A DNA stretch of 64,000 bases from NCBI GenBank assembly GCA_020747065.1, contig JAGMVK010000010.1, positions 992,001 to 1,056,000 of the forward strand, written 5' to 3'. A program made the translations under genes and the position numbers. Below the pieces are notes generated by a model that saw nothing but the letters and a program-made list of their open reading frames with translations, did no database searches and was not told the origin of the DNA. Below are positions 45,721 through 57,512 of the stretch, in pieces. The DNA comes from Cadophora sp. MPI-SDFR-AT-0126 (lineage: Eukaryota; Ascomycota; Leotiomycetes; Helotiales; Ploettnerulaceae). Position 1 is the first letter of the stretch. The number at the start of each line of letters is the position of its first letter.

Positions 45721-48700
45721 TTAGTACTCATCATCAGAGTCATCCTCCTCGTCTGGTAACAACGCCCTATAGCGTCTACTTGCCAGATCTTCCTCCAGAC
45801 CTCCCTCACTTTCAGGGTCCATGTAACCCTCTCCACCCAACAAACTCAACGCTACCGGCAAGAAGATCAGCGCATGTGTAGCGGCAAAGACTACCAGTGC
45901 CAACCATATCCTAAAATAGTAGATCTCGAAGATCTTACTTCGAGTGAATGCTAGAACGGATACACCGAGTAGTTTGGTGATCGTAATGCCTGAGAAGACA
46001 GAGCTGCCGACGTTGACAAGCGCAGTCCATGCTCGGGCGTCCTTGCCGCGGAATTTCTTGCTTGCACGCTCCATAACGGTGCGGGATGGAAACATAAATG
46101 CGCGGGCGATGTGGGCGCAGAACTCAACTCCGATACCCACGCAAATGATGAGGTTGACGAGACTGACGGCGTTGAGAGACACGTTGAAAACGGCCATCGT
46201 GCCGATAATGTCAACAACAATCATGATCACTGTTGCGGTGACCACCGCACCTGTTCTGACCGATCCAAGAAGGAGTGATGAAATTACGAGGATAAGTGCC
46301 AAAGCTGAGCCGAGAAGTGTAGCTGTGAGGTGTACAATAGTTGCGTATTGGTCGAAGAAGATGTAGAACACGCTGTATGGGAATACATCCGCGCCTGAGC
46401 TCTTGCTAAGACCGTCTGCAATTCTACGAGCAGATGCATAAGCGTCAATGAAGGCATCTTGGCTGCGAAGGGGTGTGTGAGCAGTTCGGAAATGGCTTGC
46501 TGGGATCGTCTCCCTCTCTGCATCGATGACGAGAGCACTGCTGTACGCGGCTTTCCCTCCCAAGGGGCAATCGGCATCTGATGGAGCCTCAATCCACTTC
46601 TCCAGGTAGTGCATGAATTCTTGACCCTCAGGCATTCCATACAGGGAAATGTTCCATGCTGGGTCACGATCTGCGAAGCAAGTCTTCCCATTCTCGACAC
46701 AACATTCAGCGAGGTTCGGATCTAGCCAACGGAAATAGTCATCGATCCAGCTTGCTGGGGTCGAGGCAATGTAAGATACATTTGATCTTTTTCGCTCTCC
46801 CTCAATAATGTTTGTGATGGAATCTTGGTCGCATGTACTGAATCGAGAGCACAGCTGTTGCTGGTGCACCCTTTCAGTGACGTTCAATTCTCGAGTGACG
46901 AAATATACGGGCGGACCAGACTCGAAGTAGTCGTACAAATCGTTGAAGTATGGGATCAAATAGGAGTCGTCTGGGATTGCAACTCTTTGGTCCAGGCCAA
47001 GAGCGACTTCCGGAATCAAAGAGACGCCAGCAGCGAAAATTCCTAGAAATACCACAACTACTCCCACTTTCATCTTCTTGCCCAATAGAGTTGGAGCATA
47101 GGACTTTCGAATGAATTTTTGTAAAGTACCTTCTTCTCGTCCCTCATAAGGTCGCATATGGCCATTTCCGGTTGAACTAAGCTGTATGCCAGCACGTTTG
47201 ATCTGAACGCATGGAAAGCAGTCTGCTCTACGATCTTCGACTCTTCTCTGGTTGAGTGTGAGTACTGAGACAAACATGGTAACTTGCAGCACGGCATTTA
47301 TGAAAACAGCCCCGGCCGCATAAACGGCAAAGTTCCGAACGGCAGGCATGCCCACAAAGGCTCCCAATGAGAAGGCAATAGTCTCGGTGAGTGCCGACAA
47401 GAGAATGGATGGTCCCATACGTCCAAGCGCCTTAGCAATTCTGAACTCGACCATCTCGTCGGGATGGCTGACATTGACCCTCTCGAATTCGTGCACAATC
47501 AAAAAGATGTTATCGACACCAACGGCCAGAACGATGAACGGAATGACTTCTGCGATAATGAGTGTCACCTTAATACCAGCTGCTGAGAAGAGCCCGATCG
47601 ACGCTGAGATGGACATCAACACAATTAGGATACCCACGACACCGAGGGTAAACTTTGATTCGACAAGAGAGCTTGCCGGATTTCTCAAAATCGATCGTAC
47701 TGACAGAGTTGTGGATCCAAGAGCCAGAGATGCGTAGAAAAACATGAAAATGTAGCTTATCACCACGATCTTCGCGTCGGTGTTGGTGGACTTGTTGAGC
47801 TCTTGCTCCAAGCTAATCTCCGTAGAGAAGGACAATCTAAGACCCCGCTTAGATGCTTCTGTTTGGACTTCAAGTAGAGCGTTCTTCATGGATTGTTCCC
47901 AGTCCATTGCCTTTTCGACTTCAGATGAGCCTTCGGCATAATTCTTGACAACCCAAGTGACAATCATCGCAGGTGAATCTGCAACATCGCCGACTCCATT
48001 TAAGCCACCAAGAATCATACTAGGGTCGATTGGCTGTTGAAATTCAGGAAGACACCCGACAGGTGATTCAGCACACTCTTGCAATTTCTTTCTCCAGGTG
48101 CTCGAGGAAACAGTACTGATATCGTTTCCAAAATAAGCTGCCACTGACTGCACAACACAGGCGTCACCGGTTGGCTTGAAGCACACATCATCAAATGTGG
48201 CATTGGTTTTGGCGCCTTTCAAGCCACTGATCCGTTTTTCGACGTCCATCCACCACTTTAGAGTGCCATAGCTCAGCACTGGGCTGGAACCATCCGAGAC
48301 CGTTTCATTGACCAAGAAAACTTGCTCTGCACGATAGAAGGGACCGAAGTTCGTATCGAAAAAGCTCTTTTCTTCAGCAGCAGCAGATGTTGGGCTGACC
48401 CACAGTCGAGCAGGATCTCTTTCGATATCAAACCGAATCCAGCCAATACTGAGAAGACCAACAATGAGTACACTGATACCAATGGTGATTCCCGGGAATC
48501 GAGCAGCGGTAAAGCCTAGGTGGCTGAACGCACTATCGCAAAAGGAATTGATCTTGTATGTTCGCTGCGGGCGGTCATACATAGCGCCATTATGCACCAT
48601 ATCTCCTTCATCTTCGTCGTCACTAGGCGAAGCATCTTGGAGGAGTCGCAGCCTTTCAGATCTGCGTTTAGAGTGCTTGGCCCAAGCGACATGACCAGAT

Positions 48701-49594
48701 ATTGCCGTAACTAGTAAGAGAATGAGAATGCTATATGTTAAGATGGCTCCAAAGGATAGACACGGCAATAACCCCACATGACATGATCCAGCTTCAGCGA
48801 TATCTGGCAAAGTTGGGCACACAGCTGGGCAGTCGATACAAGGACACCTAAAATTCGGGTTGGTATCATTGCACGCCTTCGGTTCCATGGGTAATGCATT
48901 CATGGCTTTTTCGAGATATTGGCTCGGCCTGGGAAAGTTGATTTGGAATGGCGAGCCAAATGGAGGGGACTTCTTTCCCAGGAACTTCAAAAAATCGGTG
49001 TAATTCTTTGCACCCCCTCCAATAAAAGACATCGCGTTCGAGTTTGTAGGTCCGAATTTGACATCTTTGCAGCTATCATAGAATCCGGATCCGTATTCGT
49101 CAGACACCAGCTGATCCAGCTCCGTCACTCTCAGACCCTCGGCGCCTTTATCGGCTTGCGTGACGTTGATGAACAGAGACTGGTCGGGGGAGCACGTAAA
49201 AGTGCAGAAAGTGTTGTAGAAGTTGTTCTTGCATGCAGGACAATCTGCAATGAATGACTGGGCCTTTTTGAGGTTATCCGATAGCACGTCAAGCTGTCTC
49301 AGTCAGTAGCTGCCCAATCCTGACAAGAAATCTTCTTACTTGGTCTTTCTCGCAGCATAGAGGCCCTTGCTTCCATTTGTCCTCCGGGCATAGCTCCAGA
49401 AGCTGGGCCCTCACATCCTCCTCTGGATCTTTCGCGAGGCCGTTGTCCACACAAGGGAGAGCCGGGGAAAAGAAACCGCCTCCTCCACAGGTGCCTCGGA
49501 GAGCACATCTACCCTTCTCATGCTTTTGTGTAAATAGCTCGCCGGATGCGAGACCAAGTACCCCGACAGCAGCGACCAAATGCCTCAACCCCAT
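45721..49594 (-). CDS. NCR1: Niemann-Pick C1-related sterol transporter (NPC1/Ncr1)
   Basis: Exons 49594-49340 and 49293-45721 give 1275 residues, the usual length. A signal peptide (MGLRHLVAAVGVLGLASGE) precedes the cysteine-rich NPC1 N-terminal sterol-binding domain (CALRGTCGGGGFF, CPEDKWKQGPLCCEKDQ, CPACKNNFYNTFCTFTCSPDQSLF is the signature stretch, given here as key Cys pairs). A proline/Cys linker (CPCIDCPAVCP) and the first helix follow. The sterol-sensing domain holds GVVGILIVLMSISASIG, VIPFIVLAVGVDNIFLIVHE and GPSILLSALTETIAFSLGAF. A second Patched-like half contains LVNLIICVGIGVEFCAHIAR. It moves sterols or sphingolipids across the vacuolar membrane system by family. The acidic C-terminal tail ends DEEDDSDDEY. 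Confidence 0.97.
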
Positions 49595-50693
49595 CTTGTA
49601 AGAGCTCCCCCAAGCGCCGCCCAGCGTCGCAGTTTGTCTGTGGTTGTGAGGGTATCGAGAGTGGGTAGAGGATAATGTTCAGTCTTTTGCGATCGATACA
49701 AAGCTCATGATAAGCTGTGCTATATGTCAGAGCAAAGGTGGGATGAAGTGAGTTGTTGATTGAATGTTGCGACATTGATTCTCGGGTGACCACTTGAAGC
49801 TCCGACCAAGCTGCGCCACATCGTTCTATTGTCGTCATCGTGGCATCCCTGCATGCAGTCTCGTGACTTGTCCTCTACAATTGGATGTGGCTGTCCGTGA
49901 AGCGGGAAACCTCTATTTCTTTGCAGATTTCCAGTTCACATATTTCCAGATAGATTGCAAGAGGAATATGAGACATTGTAGGCCCTTTCTATCATCCCCA
50001 ATTGTTCTCGCTGTCTACGCTCCGTCGTTCCCATGTCCAAGCTACTTTAAAGTCAACTCGCTTGGAAGTGAAAGTAAAGCATTTCCGTCGTGTTTATTCT
50101 GGCGAGCCTGAAAAGTTCTCTTGAAAAAACAATACCTCTGATAACCCATAGTGGAAATACCTACACTCGCCACGGCAGAAGTGTTCGTTCTCCACTCGTT
50201 CTTTCCCATACACGAGATCTTCGAGGATCTTACGTTTTGAAAGTGTGCGGTGTAACTCTGCCAAGATATGTCACGATAGGTAGCTATAAAAATGGTTTCC
50301 TTTGTTATTTTTGAACTCCATGCAACTTCAACGTTATAATCTCTGCGGAGCCTCAACCCGCGTCGGGCTTAACAACACGATCAGCGCAAACGAAAGTAAC
50401 ACTACAGCCGGAATCCAAACGCTGCCAGGTGCTCAAGTTTACTCTTGAGTCCCTCGAGTTTTTTCCGAAATACATCATCCTTTCGACAACTCATCGATGT
50501 CAAAAACAACAGCACCAAGAGAACAACAAAAAGGAAGACTATCAAAATGCTTGCATATCGGAACAAGCGAGGCTCGAATAAGGGGAAGCACTTCTAAGGC
50601 ACAGGATGGCGTGACTTCCGCAATGGGGGTCTCCACTTCTAAATCAAGCGCCACAGCTTCTCTCGCTGCCACAAAGTCTCGCCGTCAAAGACA
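49595..50693. other. intergenic region upstream of NPC1
   Basis: About 1.1 kb with no convincing gene. A 69-codon frame at 50497-50706 (Ser/Thr-rich) overlaps the start of the broken gene and has no recognisable motif. The region includes the NPC1 promoter. Confidence 0.4.
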
Positions 50694-51108
50694 ATGGATA
50701 ACCTGATTGACGTGCTTGATGGTAAATCACACCGATAAGCAACATCCCAACCTGCTGGTCATTCTAACCTAAGTTTGCAAGATTTCTTGCTGAACGGTAC
50801 TTAAGGCGACGTCTGGGTCAAGCACCCTCCTCCAAATAAGGGTCTCAAATTCGCATTGTTCATGAGAAAGAAGGCTCGAGCGATCTAATGAAGCCGCTGT
50901 TGATACCTTTGGTAGAGGCGAGACCGTCTATGCGAAGATTGCAGATGAGGAAGGAAAGGATTATGTCCAGAGCTACGCACCTAGAGGTGGGAATTGGGCA
51001 GATTTATTTCGGGAACTGAAACCGAAATCTGAGAATGTTGCTGCAAGGTATGGTCTGGCCGAGGCGTATCGTTTGGGCCATTTGAAGCAATATAGTAACG
51101 CCGGATGA
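50694..51108 (+). pseudogene. decayed small gene of unknown family
   Basis: The reading starts MDNLIDVLD, crosses a possible intron (50722-50781, GTAAAT donor, GCAAG acceptor) and continues DFLLNGT. It then meets an in-frame TAA at 50802-50804. Without a frame change it resumes GDVWVKHPPPNKGLKFALFM and RKKARA. It stops again at 50886, but a frame shift near 50884 restores SNEAAVDTFGRGETVYAKIA, DEEGKDYVQSYAPRGGNWAD and LFRELKPKSENVAARYGLAE, ending LGHLKQYSNAG and TGA. The three blocks read like one protein of about 125 residues with an enclosed stop and a frame shift. The family is unknown to me. An unusual intron arrangement or a sequencing error is the alternative. Confidence 0.5.
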
Positions 51109-51574
51109 TGAGCTTTGAGAGGGAGTAGGTTGGTCCGAAGAAAAATAATGCAAAAAGATTACTGTCCACAGAGCTGTCCTTGGCGCGTTGGTAATATTTA
51201 TTGACAGGTGCTTTGTAGATTGTGATCTGAAATCTTTTCAAAGGAAAGATCTTCAATTCCTTGTCATCGGATTTTGTTGGGTTTCGTCTCATCTGCATGA
51301 AGACCAGAAGAATGCGGGGTTCACAAGAAGCACGTCGTGCATGCACCGCCTCATCCGCACTAATTCTCAGCCGTCCCAGGAGGCAGTGCAGCGCAGATTT
51401 ATCCCTTGAAACATGAAGCTTCCTGTTCGCAAAGTTTCAGACGATTTTTTGTTGTACTTTAAAAAGGAAATAGCTACTGAACAATCGATGAGACAAGAAT
51501 CAACGTCACGAACGAAGTCCCGGACCCACTGAAGAAGCATTGATAGCGGCTCGCCCCGAGCACCTCCAGCTCAG
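51109..51574. other. intergenic region upstream of kinase gene
   Basis: About 470 bases with no gene seen; presumed kinase promoter. Confidence 0.5.
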
Positions 51575-53747
51575 ATGGCCGAGATCGCTGACGATGGGTG
51601 GCATCTCGTAGCTGCACAACCCGCGATTGAGATCCGTGAAGAAAAGCAGATAGAAGAATGGGAAAGATCGAAAGGACATTGGTCCGGTTGTGGAAAACAT
51701 CCCGATGCGACGCAATGGACGGATCACAAAGCAATCAAGACGTATGGGCGGGAGCTCGGGATTGGTAGCTATGGCATCGTGGAGCGCATCACGTATAGAA
51801 CTGTCACGATGGCTAGGAAATGGTTAGCGCTTCAAGATTCTGAAAGATCATGTATTCGTGGTGGTACTGAATGCTGACAATATCTGTTAGTGTTAAGCCG
51901 AGACGTGGAATGACAGTCGAACAGCTTCGAGAAGAAGCCAACGCTATGGAACGACTAGCACATAAACATATCTTGAAACTGGTCGGCACATACACCGCCA
52001 AACGAAACAATCTCTACCTCCTCCTCTACCCTGCCGCAGTCTGTGATCTGAGTAAAGTCCTAGAAGATATTGACGAGATCCGCTCAGGATCTGCCGCCGA
52101 CCAGGAGGATGCTTTCAAGAGGCTGCAGACGCTAGGGCTGAGGGACGTTGGAACAATTGAAGATCTGGCACTGCTAAGGAACGGATGCCAGACTGCCAAT
52201 GGACATCCTAGGACAGCCACTGCTGTGGGGTTCTTACAGCAGATTCTGGGCTGCATAACGGAAGCGCTGGCTTATTGTCACGAGAGAGAAATCCGCCATC
52301 GAGATCTCAAGCCAAAGAATATACTGCTGAGTCCTGGACGTGTATACCTAGCCGATTTTGGGATCGCCAGAGACGTTAGAGATTCGGAGGATAGTATCAC
52401 GAGTGGGCGATGTGGTACGCTTTCGTGGATTGCGCCGGAAGTTTACGATGGTGGCGAGGATTACAGCATGTCTCGAGCAGATATCTGGTCGCTTGGTTGC
52501 ATTTTCTTGAATATCGCGACTGTCATTTATGGCGAGACATTAGAGAGATTCGATGGTATTATGAAGGAGAAGGATTGGAAAATCAAGTACGAAATGTTGC
52601 CGAAGTATTTGCTGGATCTTCAGACGAAAGCCATCGCTGCATCGCTAGAAAACCACGATCAACCGAACTTCAATTGCAAGCATATCATATCTTTGGTTGA
52701 TCATATGCTTCAATACGACCCTGCGAAAAGACCGACGGCTAAAGTGGTGAACGAAAAGTTACTCGGGCTTGGGGGCTTAGATCAGATCTACCATCTGTCA
52801 TGCTGCCACAAGAAAAACGCCCACATTTCTCAAGTGATCAGTAAGTAAACAATCTCGTCTAATGTCAAACTCACAAATCTAACGATCACTAGACAACAAA
52901 CTCAAAGCAGTCCACGACAACAACACCGTCTCGTCCAACATGCTAGCACAAATGGCAGCCGAACTCGAAGCCAAGCAGAAGCGCATCAGCGAACTTGAAT
53001 CGATCAACGGGACTTGGCAGCAACGGATTGAAAAAGAGCGAAAGCATGCAGGCGAGCAGTACAAAGTTCTGCAAGATAAACTTAACCGAGAAGTTGAAAG
53101 CCGGAAGAATCTCGAGACCCAGCTCAAGAACATGCAGAAGCCATCGCGCCGACCTGGGTCCCAGAACAGAGGGAGAGGAAGAGGTCTCGGCCACCTTAAC
53201 AACAATTTTCACGCCAATGGTATCTCAAATGGTAATGGCAGTGCCAATGTTGCCAATATCAGCACCGCGAAACTATCCTCAAATGGCGCTGGTTCGAATT
53301 TCCTTCCTCCCCCACGCCGCCAAAGTAGAGTTCCAGTCCCAACCCGGCCCGCTACACCCATCCACTCAATACCAACTCCACCCAATAACAATTCACAAAC
53401 CTACTTGCCGCGAACCCCTACGCGTCCCCCGCTTCCCCGCGACCCAGACAGCACGACCAGCACGCTCCGCAGCTCTTTCCACTCCACATTCTCGAAAGCT
53501 AGTATCCAAACTAACGATTCGATGAGTTCTGTGAGTTCGGAAACGGTGAGGAGTATGTCGCCTGAGAGTCCTGTTGGCGGGAGGAGAGTCTCTTCGGAGA
53601 GAGTGAATGGGGGTACTGCCGCTGACGCTCAATTTACCAGCGGTGCTTGGGAAGTCGAAGAGTGATGCGGAGACGTTGAAGCCGATGGAAGGTGGTGGGA
53701 AACCCAGTTGGGCGAAGATGGTTGCGAGGTCGGCTTCGAAAGTGTGA
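51575..53747 (+). CDS. serine/threonine protein kinase with C-terminal coiled coil
   Basis: Exons 51575-51822, 51891-52840, 52893-53602 and probably 53655-53747 give about 666 residues. The kinase domain spans about residues 56-360: glycine loop GIGSYGIVE, beta3 lysine in MARKCV (split by intron 1), and alphaC glutamate in EEANAMERL. The catalytic loop is HRDLKPKN (about 219), followed by ADFGIA (about 237), the APE-like IAPEVYDGGEDYSMSRADIW and the kinase C-lobe. All catalytic residues are present. A coiled coil follows (MAAELEAKQKRISELESING), then a basic G/R patch (NRGRGRGLG) and a Ser/Pro-rich tail. Without the last intron the frame stops at 53665. The alternative frame encodes KSDAETLKPMEGGGKPSWAK and MVARSASKV, which looks like the true end. 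The function is unknown; no close named kinase was recognised. Confidence 0.85.
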
Positions 53748-54792
53748 GGGTAACTTGTTGATTTTCGCAAAGAAGGACGATCTGAGACCTTATAATCGCG
53801 GAAAGGAAGAGGAGTAGGTCAATGGAATTGGAGGAACTTGGCCTGTTCATACTGAGCTGGGGAAAAGGTCCCCCGGATGCAAACCGACTCGTCGATTTGA
53901 CAAGGGCGGAAGTTGAGAACGGTCCGCATTCGGCTCGAGCAGCCAGCAGCGGAGATACCTCTGGGTTCTCCCCGAAAGGTCTCGAGAAGTGCCTCCAAGT
54001 ACAGCAGAAGCAACACGTCTTAGAGTGCTGTGGAGGGCGGCAATCGACATATACCTTGTAAAGGAGATCTAACATCGCACACAAGATTCAGATACTCTAG
54101 CACTTCTTCCTGATAGTATCAGTGTCAGTTAATACCCACGTTGGTAGTAAGAACTTATGCAGGTAGAAGTCTAGAAACAGGAATCCTTCCTATATTATTT
54201 AATGAAGAAGTCATCCATGCACACCATATCATACTTCTGCTCTAGACCTGTTCCTTCTCGGAGCTACTACGTGTTTCGCAACTGTATATCTCCAAACGGC
54301 CGTTTGGTGACATTTTTGTGAAGATTGTGAATGCTACGATAGGTAAAGAGCATCTAAAGTTCGAGGATAGTACACTGACCATCTTGGATTGTTGTTATCA
54401 AATAATAAGGTACTATCACTTCTGTGCTGAGTATCTGTCATGATAGCAAGTACATCGGGAGGAGGGATCTTCGGGATGAGCCATATTCTGATTTCTAGTG
54501 TAGTGGTATCGTACGGAGTGGTCATCCGGTATGTAAACACAGCACGAGAGACTGCTGAATAGCCAGCTTGTGGGTTCTGTTCTCTTCTGTTCTGCGTACG
54601 GTTACTCCCCTGGCTCGTCGATTTTTGGATCTTTACATAGCCCTGCACTCTTGCATCCTCTCTATCCTCTTCCGAGCGGCGTTTAATTCACCTTCGAAGT
54701 CATTCTCAAGGTCATGAAACATTCACTTTACTTCGCAACATGTCACCTCAAGCAATGATCGTAAAAAGTTCCACTTAGATTCTTGCACGTCG
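53748..54792. other. intergenic region between convergent genes
   Basis: About 1 kb with no supportable gene. It contains a perfect 16-base palindrome at 54292-54307. Confidence 0.5.
54292..54307. repeat. perfect 16-base palindrome
   Basis: The sequence CCAAACGGCCGTTTGG is its own reverse complement. It is non-coding, between the kinase and phosphoesterase stop codons. It could be a protein-binding site or chance. Confidence 0.7.
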
Positions 54793-55967
54793 CTAGAAGA
54801 AAGGCGCGGCCGTGACATCTCCCTCCCCCAGATTCCCCAAATTCCAGTTATTCTCCACCGTAGACAAGATACTGTAATGGCTGAATGCGGTGTCATTCTT
54901 CGTTCCGTGCAGAGCGACAGGGACGGCGTCGCCAAGAAGGACGGAGAAGACTTTGTTGCTGCTGAAATAGTTTTCTGTTTCATCGAAGGCTGCGGGCATA
55001 TGTCAGTAACGAATGGCTTTTGATAATTAAAGGGGTAGGGAGGGGATGAAGGGGAGTGGACTGGGATTGGAAACGTACTCAAGAGAACGAGAGTCTTCTC
55101 CATGAAGTTTTTGTTGGTGAGAAGGGGTTGAATGAAGGACTTTGCCCAGCTTCCTGCGACGGTGATGGATGAGTCGTGTCCGTCATTCGCTGAGGAATCG
55201 TTAGCTCAGTCTTCCTTAGGGTGCTGTGGAGATATACTCATGTTGGGAGTGAGGAACATCCATTGAGGCAGCAAGCCCTGAGTAAGCTCTCTTTGGAACA
55301 TGGTGAAGTTCTTGGATTTGGCGAGACGGTCTTCAACCGAAGTCACGGAATCGTAACTCATGAGGGGGCTAAAGACATCAGCACGTTTCTCTACCAGAAC
55401 TAGTCGCGGCAAACTCACTTATGTTTTCGAACATAATCATTTGCACCAGTCTTTTGGTTCACATAGTCTGCCTGGAAACCAGAATACGGCATATCCTCCC
55501 CATACACACTCCAGCTCACACCGGCAGGCTCCAACAAATCAACAATAGTCTTCACTTTCTTATCGATGCGGGAAGTCCAGTCCGCAATCACCCAATGTGT
55601 CTGTCCCCCTACGCTGGCAACGTAGTTGGGTTGACTGGGATGGGTGATAGCCTTGTAATTGGTGAGCGTGATTCCTTGGCTGGCTATCCATTGAAGAGAT
55701 GCTGTTGTCACATGTTAGTGATGTGACTTCGTGGCATCGGCTGGGAAACTCACGATCTCCAGCTGCCATGTCAAAATCCGTGTTTTCCAACCAGATTTGC
55801 ACGAAACGGTCGAATGTCTTTCCCTTGATCGAACTGACGGGACTCAAAGTCTTCGCTGTAGCTCGAGCGGCTTCGACAGCTGCCACCGCGGTCGAAGTAT
55901 ATTGAGTCTGCGCATAGCCTGTTGTGGCAAATGCCAGCGCCACAGCAACGACACCTGAGAGTTGCAT
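54793..55967 (-). CDS. secreted phosphoesterase, phosphate-repressible acid phosphatase-like
   Basis: Exons 55967-55754, 55701-55419, 55368-55238, 55189-55079 and 54989-54793 join in phase to 311 residues. A signal peptide (MQLSGVVAVALAFATTGYAQ) is present. The phosphoesterase (PF04185-type) core shows FVQIWLENTDFDMAAGDPSL, GITLTNYKAITHPSQPNYVA, SWSVYGEDMP, NPLMSYDSVT, then TPNMTNDGHDSSITVAGSWA and FDETENYFSSN, with the metal-ligand Asp/His/Glu residues of the family. The end TVENNWNLGNLGEGDVTAAP-FF is earlier than in the longer fungal acid phosphatases, so the C-terminus is short or one exon is missed. By family it releases phosphate outside the cell. Its relation to the PiT permease nearby is functional, not operonic. 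Confidence 0.9.
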
Positions 55968-56807
55968 CTTGATTTAGATGTTGCGAGGGAATCGAACACA
56001 GATCTCAAAAGTCAACTTGGTAAAGACAAGGTCGCCGCGAGGAGGCGAAGATCCAAAAAAGGAGAGGAGCCTTCGAAGTACTTATCTCCTCTTCACATCA
56101 CACAATGTTAGAATGAATGGAGCCTTCGACCCCTCATGTCGACTAGGACCCTTGAAATGCCATCTCTAGATGCGACCAATTAGTCCTATCGACCGAAGTG
56201 TCTCCTCCTTGGCTGTGGTCACTTTCGGCCAATGAATTTATTCACATTTCAGCGTGCTTCAGGAACGGTGTCTGGATTCGACATCTGCCGGTGCTAGTGG
56301 GACGGAGAGTCGACCGCATCAGGAAGGTTGGGGCTGGGTTGAGCCCGGGGAAATCTATTAAAGCTTTGAGGCCCGATAGCCGAGGAGGAGCTTGTGATGG
56401 ATGATGCTGAGAGTGTCCAACTGGTCGGCTTTACTCTGTCTGTCTGCAAGGTTACATTCTTCTGGGAGAAATAGAAAAAAAAAAAGATGGAGATGTTTCA
56501 CGGTGGAAGGTTAAAAGTTGGGCAGGGTCAAGAATGAGGCTGAGTTGAATGAAACAAGAGGAAGAAGCCGAACCTTGAGTGAACAATGGGACGAGTGGGG
56601 CGAGCGGGACGAGAAAGCAGGGGGTTTTAAACTTCGGCTCGGGCTCTGCATGCATGTCACATTCGCTGGAGCTTGACATGGCCAAGACAGCCTGCTTGGA
56701 CAAGGCTGAGAAATGATAACAATAACGACGACAACGACAACAACAGTGACGACAAAAGTTAACATCACGAAACTCACTTTCAAACTCCACCGACGCTCAA
56801 TCCAAAC
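55968..56807. other. intergenic region, divergent promoter
   Basis: About 840 bases lie between the phosphoesterase and SLATT-gene start codons. No gene is supported, and no CACGTG site was seen. There is an A tract at 56468-56480. Confidence 0.5.
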
Positions 56808-57512
56808 ATGTCAACCGAACAATCCCCTCTATTGAATCCACCTAAACCATCTACACCCCTCTTCTCTCCCAACCTCACCAAATTCCGCATCGCTATCGGC
56901 CTCAGCAGCATCTCAGACCTCGAAGCCGGCAGCAAACCCTCCAAACCCCACGGTCTCTACAAAGAAGTTCTGCGCATCCAGAAGCGCCTCTCACTCCAAT
57001 ATCACGCCATCGAAGCCCTATACTACACCGCACTCCTCGCGCAGATCCTCATCGGCGCAACGCTCGTCTCCCTAGGTCCAATGTCTGGTCTGCATCCCCG
57101 CGCAATCACCGTCCTGGGCATAGTGAATACTTCAACGGCCGGTATACTCGCACTATTGAAAGGACAGGGTCTGCCGGATCGACTTAGGAAGGATGAGTAT
57201 CAGATGCAGAAAGTGCGGGATTTCATTGAGGAGACGGATGTTAGGTTGGAGTTGGCGGGGGATGTGGGGGATGAGGACGTGGAAAGGTTGGTGGAACAGA
57301 TTTATGAGAAGTTCAATAATGCGAAGGATACAGCGGAGATTAATAGGCCGAGTACGTATGCGCATCAGGTCGAGACTGGAGTGGGAGGCGATGGCATGGA
57401 TGATAGAGAGGGGAGTGGTAGGACTGCTGTGAAGAGGTTGCTGGCTCGGAGTGGGGGTGCGGAGGATGGTACTTCGTCTGCTAAGGGGAAGGGGAAATAT
57501 GTTATTGATTAA
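56808..57512 (+). CDS. fungal SLATT-domain protein (two membrane segments)
   Basis: An intronless frame of 234 residues. The N-terminus is short and Pro-rich (LLNPPKPSTPLFSPNLTKF). Two hydrophobic segments follow (AIEALYYTALLAQILIGATL and RAITVLGIVNTSTAGILALL). The diagnostic block is GQGLPDRLRKDEYQMQKVRD, followed by FIEETDVRLELAG. This is the fungal SLATT (SMODS and SLOG-associating two-TM) family. The C-terminal 90 residues are charged and disordered with a Lys-rich end (SAKGKGKYVID). In prokaryotes SLATT proteins are predicted pore-forming effectors next to nucleotide-sensing modules. The role of the fungal family is unknown. The neighbours here, a phosphoesterase and an SDR, give no clear partner. 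Confidence 0.85.
   Translation: MSTEQSPLLNPPKPSTPLFSPNLTKFRIAIGLSSISDLEAGSKPSKPHGLYKEVLRIQKRLSLQYHAIEALYYTALLAQILIGATLVSLGPMSGLHPRAITVLGIVNTSTAGILALLKGQGLPDRLRKDEYQMQKVRDFIEETDVRLELAGDVGDEDVERLVEQIYEKFNNAKDTAEINRPSTYAHQVETGVGGDGMDDREGSGRTAVKRLLARSGGAEDGTSSAKGKGKYVID

Noticed and set aside
45944..47737. plus-strand frames antisense to NPC1
   Set aside because: Shadows of the strongly conserved NPC1 coding strand.
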